From Hyphomicrobiaceae bacterium (GTDB lineage Bacteria > Pseudomonadota > Alphaproteobacteria > Rhizobiales > Hyphomicrobiaceae), in contig JAEUMD010000016.1 of the NCBI GenBank assembly GCA_016793635.1, positions 1 to 64,000 on the forward strand: a stretch of 64,000 bases of DNA, read 5' to 3'. Made by a program: the position numbers and the translations under genes. The notes below the pieces were generated by a model. The model was not told where the DNA came from. It saw nothing but the letters and a program-made list of their open reading frames with translations, and did not search any database. Numbering within the stretch: position 1 is the first letter of the stretch; each line of letters opens with the position of its first letter. Positions 29,301 through 37,717 of this stretch are shown one piece after another.

Positions 29301-30560
29301 ATGCCGTCAACGCCGGGAATGCCGCTGTCGCGGCCGAAAGACAAGATCAAGATCCTGCTGCTGGAGGGCATCTCGCGCACCGCGCTCGATACGCTGAAGG
29401 CCGCCGGTTATACGAACATCGAGCATCACGCGAAGGCGCTCGAGGGTCCGGCGCTCAAGGCGGCACTCGAAGGTGCCAGCATGGTCGGCATTCGCTCGCG
29501 TTCGCAGTTGACGCCAGAGGTGCTGGACGGCAACCGCTCGCTCATCGCCATCGGATGCTTCTCGGTCGGCACCAATCAGGTCGCTCTCGATTTCGCACGC
29601 GACATGGGGTTGCCGGTATTCAATGCGCCGTTCTCGAACACGCGGTCAGTCGCGGAGTTGACGATCGCCGAGATCATCATGCTCTACCGGCGTACGTTCC
29701 CCAAATCGATGGCGGCTCACTCGGGCATCTGGCAGAAGACGGCGGAAGGTGCGGGCGAAGTGCGCGCTAAGACGCTCGGCATCGTCGGCTACGGCAACAT
29801 CGGCAGCCAGCTTGCCGTTCTCGCCGAGGCGATCGGCATGCGCGTCATCTTCTTCGATCTGACCGACAAGCTGCGCCATGGCAACGTCGAGCCGACAGAC
29901 ACGCTCGACGAGCTGCTGGCGAAATCAGACGTGGTCTCGCTGCATGTGCCGCAGACGCCGGAGACGCGCGGCATGATCGGCGAGAAGCAGATCCGCGGGA
30001 TGAAGAAGGGCGCCTACCTCATCAACAACGCGCGCGGCACGGTGGTCGATATCGAGGCGCTGGCCGCGGCGCTCAAGGACGGGCATCTCGCGGGTGCCGC
30101 CATCGACGTTTTCCCGGTCGAGCCGAAGTCTAACTCGGACCGCTTCAACTCGCCGCTGCAAGGTCTCGACAACGTTATCCTGACACCACACGTCGGCGGC
30201 TCCACAGAGGAAGCACAGGAGCGCATCGGCTCGGAGGTCGCCAAGAAGTTCATCGAGTATTCCGATGTTGGCTCGACCGTCGGCGCGGTGAACTTCCCGC
30301 AGGTGCAGTTGCCGATCCGCCCCCACGGCACGCGCTTCATCCAGGTGCAGCGCAATCTTCCCGGCGAGTTGCAGCGCTTGAACGAGGTGTTCGCGAAGCA
30401 CCGCGTCAACATCGCTGCGCAGTACTACCAGACGGACGGCGAGATCGGTTATGTCGTGCTCGATTGCGACGACCTTCTCTCCGGTGCTCGTGACATCCTC
30501 GCCGAAATCCGCTCCATGCCCGGCACGATCCGCGCGCGGCTGCTGTACCGGCGGCTCTAG
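29301..30560 (+). CDS. serA: D-3-phosphoglycerate dehydrogenase
   Basis: 419 residues, the E. coli SerA type. First step of serine biosynthesis: oxidises 3-phosphoglycerate to 3-phosphohydroxypyruvate. NAD-binding GIVGYGNIGSQ, catalytic Arg in NNARGTVVD, Glu in VFPVEP and His in LTPHVGGST. A C-terminal ACT domain (about 340-419; FAKHRVNIAAQYYQTDG) should give serine feedback. The ATG at 29301 opens the homologous region; the longer frame upstream is Arg-rich and unlikely. Followed by inverted and direct repeats. Confidence 0.95.
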   Translation: MPSTPGMPLSRPKDKIKILLLEGISRTALDTLKAAGYTNIEHHAKALEGPALKAALEGASMVGIRSRSQLTPEVLDGNRSLIAIGCFSVGTNQVALDFARDMGLPVFNAPFSNTRSVAELTIAEIIMLYRRTFPKSMAAHSGIWQKTAEGAGEVRAKTLGIVGYGNIGSQLAVLAEAIGMRVIFFDLTDKLRHGNVEPTDTLDELLAKSDVVSLHVPQTPETRGMIGEKQIRGMKKGAYLINNARGTVVDIEALAAALKDGHLAGAAIDVFPVEPKSNSDRFNSPLQGLDNVILTPHVGGSTEEAQERIGSEVAKKFIEYSDVGSTVGAVNFPQVQLPIRPHGTRFIQVQRNLPGELQRLNEVFAKHRVNIAAQYYQTDGEIGYVVLDCDDLLSGARDILAEIRSMPGTIRARLLYRRL

Positions 30561-30687
30561 GGTGCGATCGGCCGAGATGGAAGCGCGGAGCGCGTCCGTC
30601 GAGAGCGTGAATCGCACCCTGATCTCGGTTCGATTGTGCGCTCGGTCGAGATGGCAGCGCGGAGCGCGTCCGTCGAGAGCGTGAATC
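30559..30687. repeat. Direct repeats with inverted ends behind serA
   Basis: Two 41-bp copies (30573-30613 and 30647-30687) differ at one base and have a 74-bp period. The first is bracketed by the perfect inverted pair AGGGTGCGAT (30559-30568) and ATCGCACCCT (30611-30620), starting at the serA stop codon. It could act as a transcription end or be a REP-like element. Confidence 0.75.
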
Positions 30688-30843
30688 ACGCGCTGGCCCA
30701 TCCAGAGCGATAGCTGCAATGGGGCGGCACCGCGTTCGCGCAGAACGCTATCGCGGTGCTCGCGGGCAACTTGTGGCGCCGATGGCATCTTTGCGACGTC
30801 TTGCTTGTTGTGTGCATGGACGCGCCGGGGTTACGTTGCGCGG

Positions 30844-31245
30844 ATGAAATGGTTCCGGACGAGCGCCGCCCAGCGTGTCGCCGCAGCGTTGGCGCTGTTC
30901 GGCGTGTTGGCGTATGCCACGCTCGTGCCCTGGCACTTGTCCTCACGTTTTGCCGAGCGGTCCGTCGAGCGCACACTCATCGCCGCTCTGCACGTCAACT
31001 GTCTGCCGGGCGGGGCTGCATCAGGTCCGGTGACCGATGCGCAGCAACCGATCTCTCCCGTCGAGAACGAGACGAGTTGCCCGATTTGCAAGGGGCTCGC
31101 CGCGTTCCATCTCGCGGTGCTGCCGGCCATCGTCGCGGCGTTGCCCGTTGTCGCCATCGAGCGGGTATTCGAATTGGCGATGGACGATGCGGTCTTCGTC
31201 GGCCACGCCATCTCGCCGAAGAGCCGCGGCCCACCTGCTGCCTGA
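30844..31245 (+). CDS. DUF2946-family small membrane/exported protein
   Basis: 133 residues. An N-terminal hydrophobic helix (VAAALALFGVLAYATLVPW), a central cysteine pair in SCPICKG followed by LAAFHLAVLPAIVAALPVV, a second hydrophobic stretch. The CPxC-plus-hydrophobic layout is the DUF2946 pattern, often found beside copper-type TonB receptors, as here. A role in metal handling is inferred from that context. Next gene: a CxxxM TonB receptor 253 bp downstream. Confidence 0.72.
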   Translation: MKWFRTSAAQRVAAALALFGVLAYATLVPWHLSSRFAERSVERTLIAALHVNCLPGGAASGPVTDAQQPISPVENETSCPICKGLAAFHLAVLPAIVAALPVVAIERVFELAMDDAVFVGHAISPKSRGPPAA

Positions 31246-31498
31246 TATGGCGGTAGCGCACGCGCGGCCAGGGACATAACACCTGCCGGCGCCTTTGAGC
31301 TGCGGCTCAATCGGCCCGCGCGAGCGGTGTCCTACCCGCCATCCTCACATCCATCTCCGTTCAACGACTTCGCTCACCGACCATGGGATAGCGTTGGCAT
31401 GTGCCGATGCGCCCGCGGCGCGCGCAAGTCTGTCAGCAGCGTTTCCGTGTGGAATGCGGCCCGAGAGTCCGCGCCTACGGCACAACGGATCTTGCCTC

Positions 31499-33961
31499 AT
31501 GCGAACCTCCTCCCCACTGCGAAACCGGTACGACCGGCAACACGGCCATCGCCCGCGCACGGCACCGAGCCCTTCCGTTTGGCTCCTCTGCGGGACCGCT
31601 CTTACAGGCGCCATGATGGTGCCGGTCTTTGAAGCCAATGCCCAGCAGACGGCGGCAAGCAGCGAGTTGCCCCCCATCGTCGTCAACCAGCAGACCGCGA
31701 AGCCCGTGGCTAAGCCGGCAACGGCGTCCGTGAAATCGAAGAAGCCGGCGAAGCCGTCCACCGCGAACGATGTGCCCGCTGTTGCCCCTGCGCCGGAGAG
31801 TGCGGCGACCGTGCAACCCGACGCTGAGCCGGCCGAGGTTGTCGCCGAACGCGCGGCGGCGGGAGTGGCGAGCACTGGCCTCGGCGTACCCGCGACGACG
31901 ACCACGCTACGCAGCCAGTCACTGGCGCCGGATCGCGTCGCGACCAGCGATACCGCGTCGCTGCTGACGCGCGCCGCCGGCGTCAGCATCTATCAGGCGG
32001 GTGCCGTTTCCGGTCTTCCGGCAATCAACGGCCTCAACGACGACCGCGTGAAGATCCTGCTCAACGGCATGGCGGTTTCGAGCGCGTGCGCCAATCACAT
32101 GAACCCGCCTCTCTCCTATGCTGATCCGGCGCAGGTGGCCCGCATCGAGGTGGTCGCTGGCGTCACTCCGGTATCGAAGGGCGGCGACAGTATCGCCGGC
32201 ACAGTGATCGTCGATAGCGCGCCGCCTCACTTCGCCCATGCTGGCGAGGGCGCACACGCTGCCGGCACGATTTCGACGTTCTATCGTTCGAACGGCGATC
32301 AGCTCGGCACTTCGGCCACCGCCCACGCGGCGACCGACAGGGTCAGTGTCGATTACGCTGGCGCCTGGGCGCGCGGCTACGACTACAAGGACGGGAATGG
32401 CGAGCGCATCGCCTCGACCGAGTACGAAGCGCAGAACCACTCGGCGCAGGTGGCGATCAAGAACGGCGGCGATCTGTTCGTCGTCCAGGGCGGCCTGCAG
32501 TTCATCCCCTACCAGGGGTATGTGAACCAACGCATGGACATGGTCGACAACGAGACCTGGTTCCTCAACATGCGCTATCTCGGCAAGTTCAGTTGGGGCA
32601 AGCTCGACGCGCGCGCCTTCTACCAGCACGTCGAGCACATGATGGATTTCCTGCCCGACAAAAAATACAACCTCGACCCGATGATGGCGATGATGATGCC
32701 GAACGGGCGTAAGATGCCCATGCGGACAGACGCGGAGGATGCCGGCTACTCCATAAAGGCTGAGATCAACGTGAGCGATGCCGATACGCTGCGTATTGGC
32801 AACGAATTCCACCACTACGCCATTGACGACTGGTGGCCGCCAGTCGCGGGCATGGGAATGATGTGCTGCGACACCTATCAGGTTCTCAACGGCGCGACGC
32901 GTGACCGTCTCGGCACGTTCATCGAGTGGGAGCGGCAGTGGGACCGCGCCTGGTCGACTCTGCTCGGCGTGCGCAACGACATGGTTTGGATGGATACCGG
33001 CAACGTGCAAGGCTACAACGCCGGAGCGGTCTACGGTCCTGATGCATACGCCTTCAACGCACGTGATCATGCGCGCACGGACACCAATTTCGACGCGACC
33101 GCGCTGCTGCGCTACGAGCCGTCGCGCACCTCTCTCGTCGAACTCGGCTATGCCATGAAGATGCGCTCGCCGAACCTCTACGAGCGCTACGCATGGAGCA
33201 GCCCGGTTGGCGACACCGCCATGACGGCCCCGCAGATGGCGCTCAACATGTTGGGCTGGTTCGGCGACGGCAACGGCTACACTGGCAACCTGGATCTCAA
33301 ACCCGAGCGTGCGCATACCGCAAGCATCACGCTTGGCTGGCACTCGGGTGACGGCGAGTACGGCCTCAAGGTGACGCCCTACTACACCTACGTGGAGGAC
33401 TACATCGGCGTGCGGAAGCTCGGCGATTCATTCGGCGCGGCACACGCGGGTTTCGTCAATCTGCAATTCACCAACCACGACGCTGAACTCTACGGCGTTA
33501 ACATCACGGGTGCGATGCCGCTCGGCGTCACCGAGTATGGCAAGTTCGCGTTGACGGGCGTCGCCAGCTACGTCCACGGCGAGAACGCAGATACGGGCGT
33601 GAGCCTCTATCACATGATGCCGTTCAACACGCGTCTTGCCCTGACGCACCGCTTCGGCGGCTGGTCGAGCGCCGTCGAGCTCGACCTCGTCGCCGGCAAG
33701 CACAACGTCGATACGACGCGCAACGAACTCGAAACGGGCGCCTATGCGCTCGTCAATCTGCGCACGAGCTACGAGTGGGAGCGCTGGCGCTTCGACCTCG
33801 GCGTCACCAACCTGTTCGATACGTACTATGAGCATCCGCTTGGCGGCATCTACATCGAGCCGTCGATGGGCAACCGCGATCCGGCGCTCGGTCCGCGTGA
33901 GGTTGGCAACGTTCCGAGCCCTGGTCGCTCGATCAACGTCGGCATGACGCTGAAGTTCTGA
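31499..33961 (+). CDS. TonB-dependent outer-membrane receptor, probable copper receptor (OprC/NosA-like)
   Basis: 820 residues. Signal peptide (SVWLLCGTALTGAMMVPVFEANAQ), a Pro/Ala/Lys-rich spacer (about 45-115), plug domain, then a 22-strand type barrel ending in a C-terminal Phe. The plug contains CANHM (Cys197, Met201), the CxxxM pair that binds Cu(I) in Pseudomonas OprC. Two more metal-type clusters lie in loops: a Met-rich stretch at 395-408 and MGMMCCDTY at 452-460. The preceding DUF2946 gene supports a copper role. No Fur or copper-regulator box was identified. Confidence 0.85.
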   Translation: MRTSSPLRNRYDRQHGHRPRTAPSPSVWLLCGTALTGAMMVPVFEANAQQTAASSELPPIVVNQQTAKPVAKPATASVKSKKPAKPSTANDVPAVAPAPESAATVQPDAEPAEVVAERAAAGVASTGLGVPATTTTLRSQSLAPDRVATSDTASLLTRAAGVSIYQAGAVSGLPAINGLNDDRVKILLNGMAVSSACANHMNPPLSYADPAQVARIEVVAGVTPVSKGGDSIAGTVIVDSAPPHFAHAGEGAHAAGTISTFYRSNGDQLGTSATAHAATDRVSVDYAGAWARGYDYKDGNGERIASTEYEAQNHSAQVAIKNGGDLFVVQGGLQFIPYQGYVNQRMDMVDNETWFLNMRYLGKFSWGKLDARAFYQHVEHMMDFLPDKKYNLDPMMAMMMPNGRKMPMRTDAEDAGYSIKAEINVSDADTLRIGNEFHHYAIDDWWPPVAGMGMMCCDTYQVLNGATRDRLGTFIEWERQWDRAWSTLLGVRNDMVWMDTGNVQGYNAGAVYGPDAYAFNARDHARTDTNFDATALLRYEPSRTSLVELGYAMKMRSPNLYERYAWSSPVGDTAMTAPQMALNMLGWFGDGNGYTGNLDLKPERAHTASITLGWHSGDGEYGLKVTPYYTYVEDYIGVRKLGDSFGAAHAGFVNLQFTNHDAELYGVNITGAMPLGVTEYGKFALTGVASYVHGENADTGVSLYHMMPFNTRLALTHRFGGWSSAVELDLVAGKHNVDTTRNELETGAYALVNLRTSYEWERWRFDLGVTNLFDTYYEHPLGGIYIEPSMGNRDPALGPREVGNVPSPGRSINVGMTLKF

Positions 33962-33992
33962 GGGCGATACGCGAATTGCGACGAGAACGAGC

Positions 33993-34023
33993 GGCGCCGC
34001 TGCGCGATGAGCGCGGTGGCGCC
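33993..34023 (+). terminator. Imperfect stem-loop after the TonB receptor gene
   Basis: GGCGCC arms (33993-33998 and 34018-34023) with further inner pairing interrupted by mismatches, then ACTTTC. It is a candidate terminator 32 bp after the stop. Confidence 0.4.
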
Positions 34024-34214
34024 ACTTTCATTCGAAGTCACGCCGCCAATACCCGACGCGCCTCGGCGCTGCGGGCCGAGACACCCTGGAAAAAGGCCGC
34101 GCTCTCAGCCCTTGCCGCGCTCAGTGGAGTGCGTGATACTGCTACAAAAGTAGAGCCGGTAAGCCGGCCGTTTCCGCAACACTCGGCGCCGCGCGGAGGC
34201 AGCGACGACTTCAG

Positions 34215-34484
34215 ATGACGAAACTTTCCTGTGACGCCTGCAAGATGCCGCCCTATCCGGCCGATGCGGCGCTGTCTCCCGAAACCGGGTTGCCGCACGG
34301 CTGGGCCGTGCGCCGCATTGGTGGGCGCACGTTCACGCTCTGCGACTGTTGCGGCAGCGTTCGCCATTTCAAGGGCGGCGTCTCGACCTATCTGCAAGAG
34401 CACCTCGGCCTCGCGCCCGACGCGCGCTTCGATTTCGAGGACGCTCCGGGTGGTGGCCTGCACCGCTCGCGGGTACGCCGTTGA
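34215..34484 (+). CDS. Small zinc-ribbon-like protein, paralogue A
   Basis: 89 residues, no family recognised. Two cysteine pairs: CDAC near residue 6-9 and CDCCG near 43-47, separated by LPHGWAVRRIGGRTFTL. The rest of the pattern is RHFKGGVSTYLQEHLGL. It aligns along its length with the next gene product (CDAC, LP-GW-RRI-GR, LCD-CG, R-F-GG-S-YLQ), so the two are tandem paralogues. It is the first gene of a same-strand run leading to a DsrC homologue and a ferredoxin-flavin reductase. GGAGGC is about 15 bp upstream of the ATG. Confidence 0.7.
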   Translation: MTKLSCDACKMPPYPADAALSPETGLPHGWAVRRIGGRTFTLCDCCGSVRHFKGGVSTYLQEHLGLAPDARFDFEDAPGGGLHRSRVRR

Positions 34485-34522
34485 GCGGCGGCGTTCCGGC
34501 GCGCTCCCCCTGGAGGGGTGAC

Positions 34523-34810
34523 ATGAAGATCTGCTGCGACGCGTGCCAAGCCGAGTACACGCTCGAGGTGAAGGGGCCGATCCTTCTCAAGGACGCACTG
34601 CCGCGTGGTTGGCGGCCGCGGCGGATCGATGGGCGCGTGTACATCCTGTGCGACGTGTGCGGCAATCTCCGCCAGTTCGTCGGCGGGCTTTCGCCCTATC
34701 TCCAACAGCGTCTGCAGTTGCCGAGCAACGTCGAGATCGAGTTCCCCGAGCATACCGAGATTCCGCACGACTGGTTCGATCGGTTGCGCGACCCCAAGCC
34801 GCGCGCGTGA
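34523..34810 (+). CDS. Small zinc-ribbon-like protein, paralogue B
   Basis: 95 residues, tandem paralogue of the preceding gene 38 bp away. CCDAC (residues 4-8) and CDVCG (44-48) would form one zinc ribbon; LPRGWRPRRIDGRVYIL and RQFVGGLSPYLQQRL are shared features. The C-terminus adds an acidic and aromatic tail (PHDWFDRLRD). TGGAGGGGTGAC before the ATG is a strong ribosome site. Function unknown; the position in front of a cysteine-free DsrC homologue hints at a link to sulfur metabolism. Confidence 0.72.
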   Translation: MKICCDACQAEYTLEVKGPILLKDALPRGWRPRRIDGRVYILCDVCGNLRQFVGGLSPYLQQRLQLPSNVEIEFPEHTEIPHDWFDRLRDPKPRA

Positions 34811-34928
34811 GAGCATCACGGGCGACGATCGGGCGGGGCATACCCGCTCCAATGAGCCGGCAAGAGCTGCAAGTTTGACGTCCAAGTTGAAACACAGGGC
34901 AAAGTCCCGGAGCACGAGGGAGGTTGCG

Positions 34929-35306
34929 ATGTCCGACACCGACATCAACAAGCTGTTGCAAATGAATGGCGGTGCGCCGGGCGATCCCGCCCAGCTCGTT
35001 CGCGCCGACGAGGTCGCAGCGTGGAACGAGGACAAGGCCCGCAGCCTCGCCAGTACGGAAGGCATCGAGCTCACACCAGCCCACATGAAGGCGATCAACC
35101 TGCTGCGTGAGATCTATGTGACGCGCGGTAGGGCTCCGCACGCGCGCCTTCTGGCGAACGAGCTCAACGAGGCGTTCGCCGCCGAGGGTGGCAGCAAGTA
35201 CCTCTATCAGCTCTTTCCGGGCGGTCCTGTCGCTCAGGGATCGCGCCTCGCTGGCGTGCCAGCTCCGCACGACACCCGCGATCTGTCGTTCGGCTCGACA
35301 TACTGA
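34929..35306 (+). CDS. DsrC/TusE-family protein without cysteines (RspA-like), copy 1
   Basis: 125 residues. The DsrC fold is recognisable from NEDKARSLASTEGIELTP, INLLREIYVTRGRAPHAR and the C-terminal KYLYQLFPGGPVAQGSRLAG. Both redox cysteines of DsrC are absent: Ser and the terminal region replace them, and there is no Cys in the whole protein. Family members of this kind (called RspA in the DsrC literature) cannot carry sulfur and are thought to be regulatory. GGGAGG lies 7 bp before the ATG. It is followed by the ferredoxin-flavin reductase gene. Confidence 0.85.
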   Translation: MSDTDINKLLQMNGGAPGDPAQLVRADEVAAWNEDKARSLASTEGIELTPAHMKAINLLREIYVTRGRAPHARLLANELNEAFAAEGGSKYLYQLFPGGPVAQGSRLAGVPAPHDTRDLSFGSTY

Positions 35307-35459
35307 CATTTCGTGGAACGGGGGCGCGGCGCGCAGTGAGCGTGTGGCGGTGCTGCGCCCTCTCCAACCCTGCGCGGGCCGCTGCCCGTCGATCCGCCGT
35401 TGCGCCTCCCGGCGAATCTCTGCCCCTGCGCGGAGACGGCACATTTCCAGGTATCAACC

Positions 35460-36914
35460 ATGGCGCAGCTCATCCCGCTCAGCCGGCTCGCACGTCTCGT
35501 CGGCCAACCGCGATCGGCCCTCCAGCGCATGGCGCAGAAGGGTGAATTGAAAACGTTCGATGGCCATGTCGATCTGCAGGAGGTGTTGAGGCTCTTCCCC
35601 GACGTGCGTATGGAGGACGACGCCGAGATCCGGCGCGTCGAGGAAATCAAGGCGACCGCGCATTCCAAGCCCCCGGAGCCAGCATCCCTTCCCGACGCTG
35701 CTGTCCTGTACGAGCGCCTGAAGGCGCTCAGCCGCGACTATGCTGCCGCCCATTCCCGGCTCAGGCATTTCGAGCGGGTGCAGGGGTGGATTCCGGCAAA
35801 GCTCGACGAGGCGCGCGAGCTGGGAGATATTGCCCCGCATTTCGCCGAGCACTTCCTCTCCTGGCTGAAGCGCGAGATGGCGGCTCCCGCCGCCGACATG
35901 CAACGCTGGGAGGAGCTCGTCGCCAGGGAAAGGATCATGCGGGTCATGTCGGCCCAGGTGAAAGTGCTGCCGAAGGGGCATCCGTTCGAGATCGTCGGCA
36001 ACGAGACGATCCTCGAAGCGGGGCTGCGTGCTGGCCTCTCGCTTCCCTATGGCTGCAGCAATGGCAGTTGTGGTGACTGCAAATGTCGGATTGTCGAGGG
36101 CGACGTCGTGAAGGTTCGCCCGCACGACTTTGTACTCTCCGCAACCGATAAAGCGCAGGGGTATGCGCTGTCGTGCTCGTACACCGCCGTTCGCGACATC
36201 GCGATCGAGGTGCCGATGGCCGGCGTGGCGGATATCCCCGAGCAGACGATCCGGGCGCGCGTGCGTCTGGTGGAGCCGCTCGGCGGTCGACGCATCGCCC
36301 TCCATCTGCTGTCGCCGCGCGCCGAACGCATGCGTTATCTCGCCGGCCAGTCGTTCGAGATCACGCTTGGCGGTGAGAGCCGCATCGTGCCGGTGGCCGG
36401 GTGCCCGTGCGAGGAGCGGCGCATCGAGGTGCATGTCGAGTGCGATGCGGAGGATGAGCAGCGCGAACGGATGTTCGCAAACCTGCAGCCGAACGAGGAG
36501 GTCGTGGTCCGTGGCCCGTTCGGCACCTTCGTTCTCGACGATGCTTCGGAGCGGCCGCTGGTCCTGATCGCCGCGGGTCCGGGCTTCGCCTCGATCAAGA
36601 GCCTGCTACAGCATGCGCTGTCGCTCGAGCAGGCGCCGTCGATCACGCTCTACCGGTTCGCAAATGCCGAAGGGGCGTATCAGGAAAACCTGCTTCGCTC
36701 GTATGCCAACGCGCTCGAACATTTCCGCTTCGAGAGCTTCGCCGTCGATGCCGATGCGCCGGCGACCATCGCAGGCATTGCCAGGTCGACCGACAACCTT
36801 ACCGGCGCTGACGTCTATGCCGCTGGCGAGGCTGCATTGATCGAGCAGGCCCGCGCGGCATTCATCGGCGCGGGGTTGCCCGAGGCGCAGTGGAAGAGCT
36901 TGATCGTCGCGTAA
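35460..36914 (+). CDS. HTH + [2Fe-2S] ferredoxin + flavin reductase fusion
   Basis: 484 residues. The first 65 look like a MerR-type helix-turn-helix (LSRLARLVGQPRSALQRMAQ ... VDLQEVLRLFP). A helical middle region follows (about 80-160). A plant-type [2Fe-2S] domain has Cys199, Cys204, Cys207 and Cys239 (GCSNGSCGDC). Then come a ferredoxin-reductase FAD domain (about 255-360) and an NAD(P) domain (LVLIAAGPGFASIKSLLQ). It should pass electrons between NAD(P)H and an unknown partner. The N-terminal region is not part of ordinary phenol-hydroxylase-type reductases. Its neighbours are a Cys-less DsrC homologue and small zinc-ribbon proteins. Confidence 0.82.
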   Translation: MAQLIPLSRLARLVGQPRSALQRMAQKGELKTFDGHVDLQEVLRLFPDVRMEDDAEIRRVEEIKATAHSKPPEPASLPDAAVLYERLKALSRDYAAAHSRLRHFERVQGWIPAKLDEARELGDIAPHFAEHFLSWLKREMAAPAADMQRWEELVARERIMRVMSAQVKVLPKGHPFEIVGNETILEAGLRAGLSLPYGCSNGSCGDCKCRIVEGDVVKVRPHDFVLSATDKAQGYALSCSYTAVRDIAIEVPMAGVADIPEQTIRARVRLVEPLGGRRIALHLLSPRAERMRYLAGQSFEITLGGESRIVPVAGCPCEERRIEVHVECDAEDEQRERMFANLQPNEEVVVRGPFGTFVLDDASERPLVLIAAGPGFASIKSLLQHALSLEQAPSITLYRFANAEGAYQENLLRSYANALEHFRFESFAVDADAPATIAGIARSTDNLTGADVYAAGEAALIEQARAAFIGAGLPEAQWKSLIVA

Positions 36915-36961
36915 TCTGCATGCGCCGGCTGCCGGTCTGTGAAGAGCGCCTAACGCTTGGC

Positions 36962-37717
36962 TCAGATGTGCGGCAGCTTAGCGAAACCTTTGCCGACGAT
37001 TGGGCCGGTCGGCTTGCCTGTCGGTGAGCCTCCGGCCTGCTCGATCGTGATCTCGTAGAGCTGGTCCGGTTTCGGCGGGGGGAGCGTCGGCCCGTCGAGG
37101 GTCGTCACTGCCGGACCATGCATCAGGCCCATCGATACAGGCCCGGTTTCACGGCTCGGCAACGTCCACACCTGAAGGGTTTTGCCCTCCGGCACCGCGA
37201 TGTCGATCAGCGGCACGATACGGATGCGCTGGCCCTCGTAGGTCTCCACGATCGATACCGGTTGCGCCGTGGCGTCGAGCAATACGACGATCATTCGCGG
37301 TTTGCGCTGGGCAATCTGGTAAAGGCCGAGGCCGCCGCCCAACGTCGCCAACAGGCTCGCGGCTGCAAAGCCTTGCCAGAACGCGCGCCGCGAAACCCGC
37401 CCGCCCGGTACGGCGGCATTGGCGCTTGCATCGCGCCGGCCGGTAAATGGGACGATATTGTCGGGACGGTCACTTGTTTGCGGGCGCTCCAGCGCAGTTT
37501 CGATCCTGGCCCAAAGCTCCGGTGTCGGCGGCACGGGCAGGGCGCTGGTATCGAGTTCGAGAAACCGCTCGCGCGCAACGGCAAGGGCCTCGCGCGCATC
37601 GACGTCGTGTGACAGCATCTGCTCGAACGCCGCCCGCTCGGCGTCGCTGGCGAGGCCGAGGACATACTCGCCCGCCAAGTCGTGCAGTTCGGCCCTTCTG
37701 TCGGTCGCATCGCTCAT
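36962..37717 (-). CDS. RskA-type transmembrane anti-sigma factor
   Basis: 251 residues. The N-terminal anti-sigma domain (RAELHDLAGEYVLGLASDAERAAFEQ, about 8-90) should bind the partner sigma. One membrane helix follows (FAAASLLATLGGGLGLYQI, about 132-150), then an extracytoplasmic RskA domain (LQVWTLP ... ITIEQAGGSPTGKPTGPI). Zinc ligands of the HxxxCxxC kind are absent. Its start overlaps the stop of the sigma gene by ATGA (37714-37717), so the pair is translated together. The signal it senses is unknown. Confidence 0.88.
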   Translation of the reverse strand: MSDATDRRAELHDLAGEYVLGLASDAERAAFEQMLSHDVDAREALAVARERFLELDTSALPVPPTPELWARIETALERPQTSDRPDNIVPFTGRRDASANAAVPGGRVSRRAFWQGFAAASLLATLGGGLGLYQIAQRKPRMIVVLLDATAQPVSIVETYEGQRIRIVPLIDIAVPEGKTLQVWTLPSRETGPVSMGLMHGPAVTTLDGPTLPPPKPDQLYEITIEQAGGSPTGKPTGPIVGKGFAKLPHI

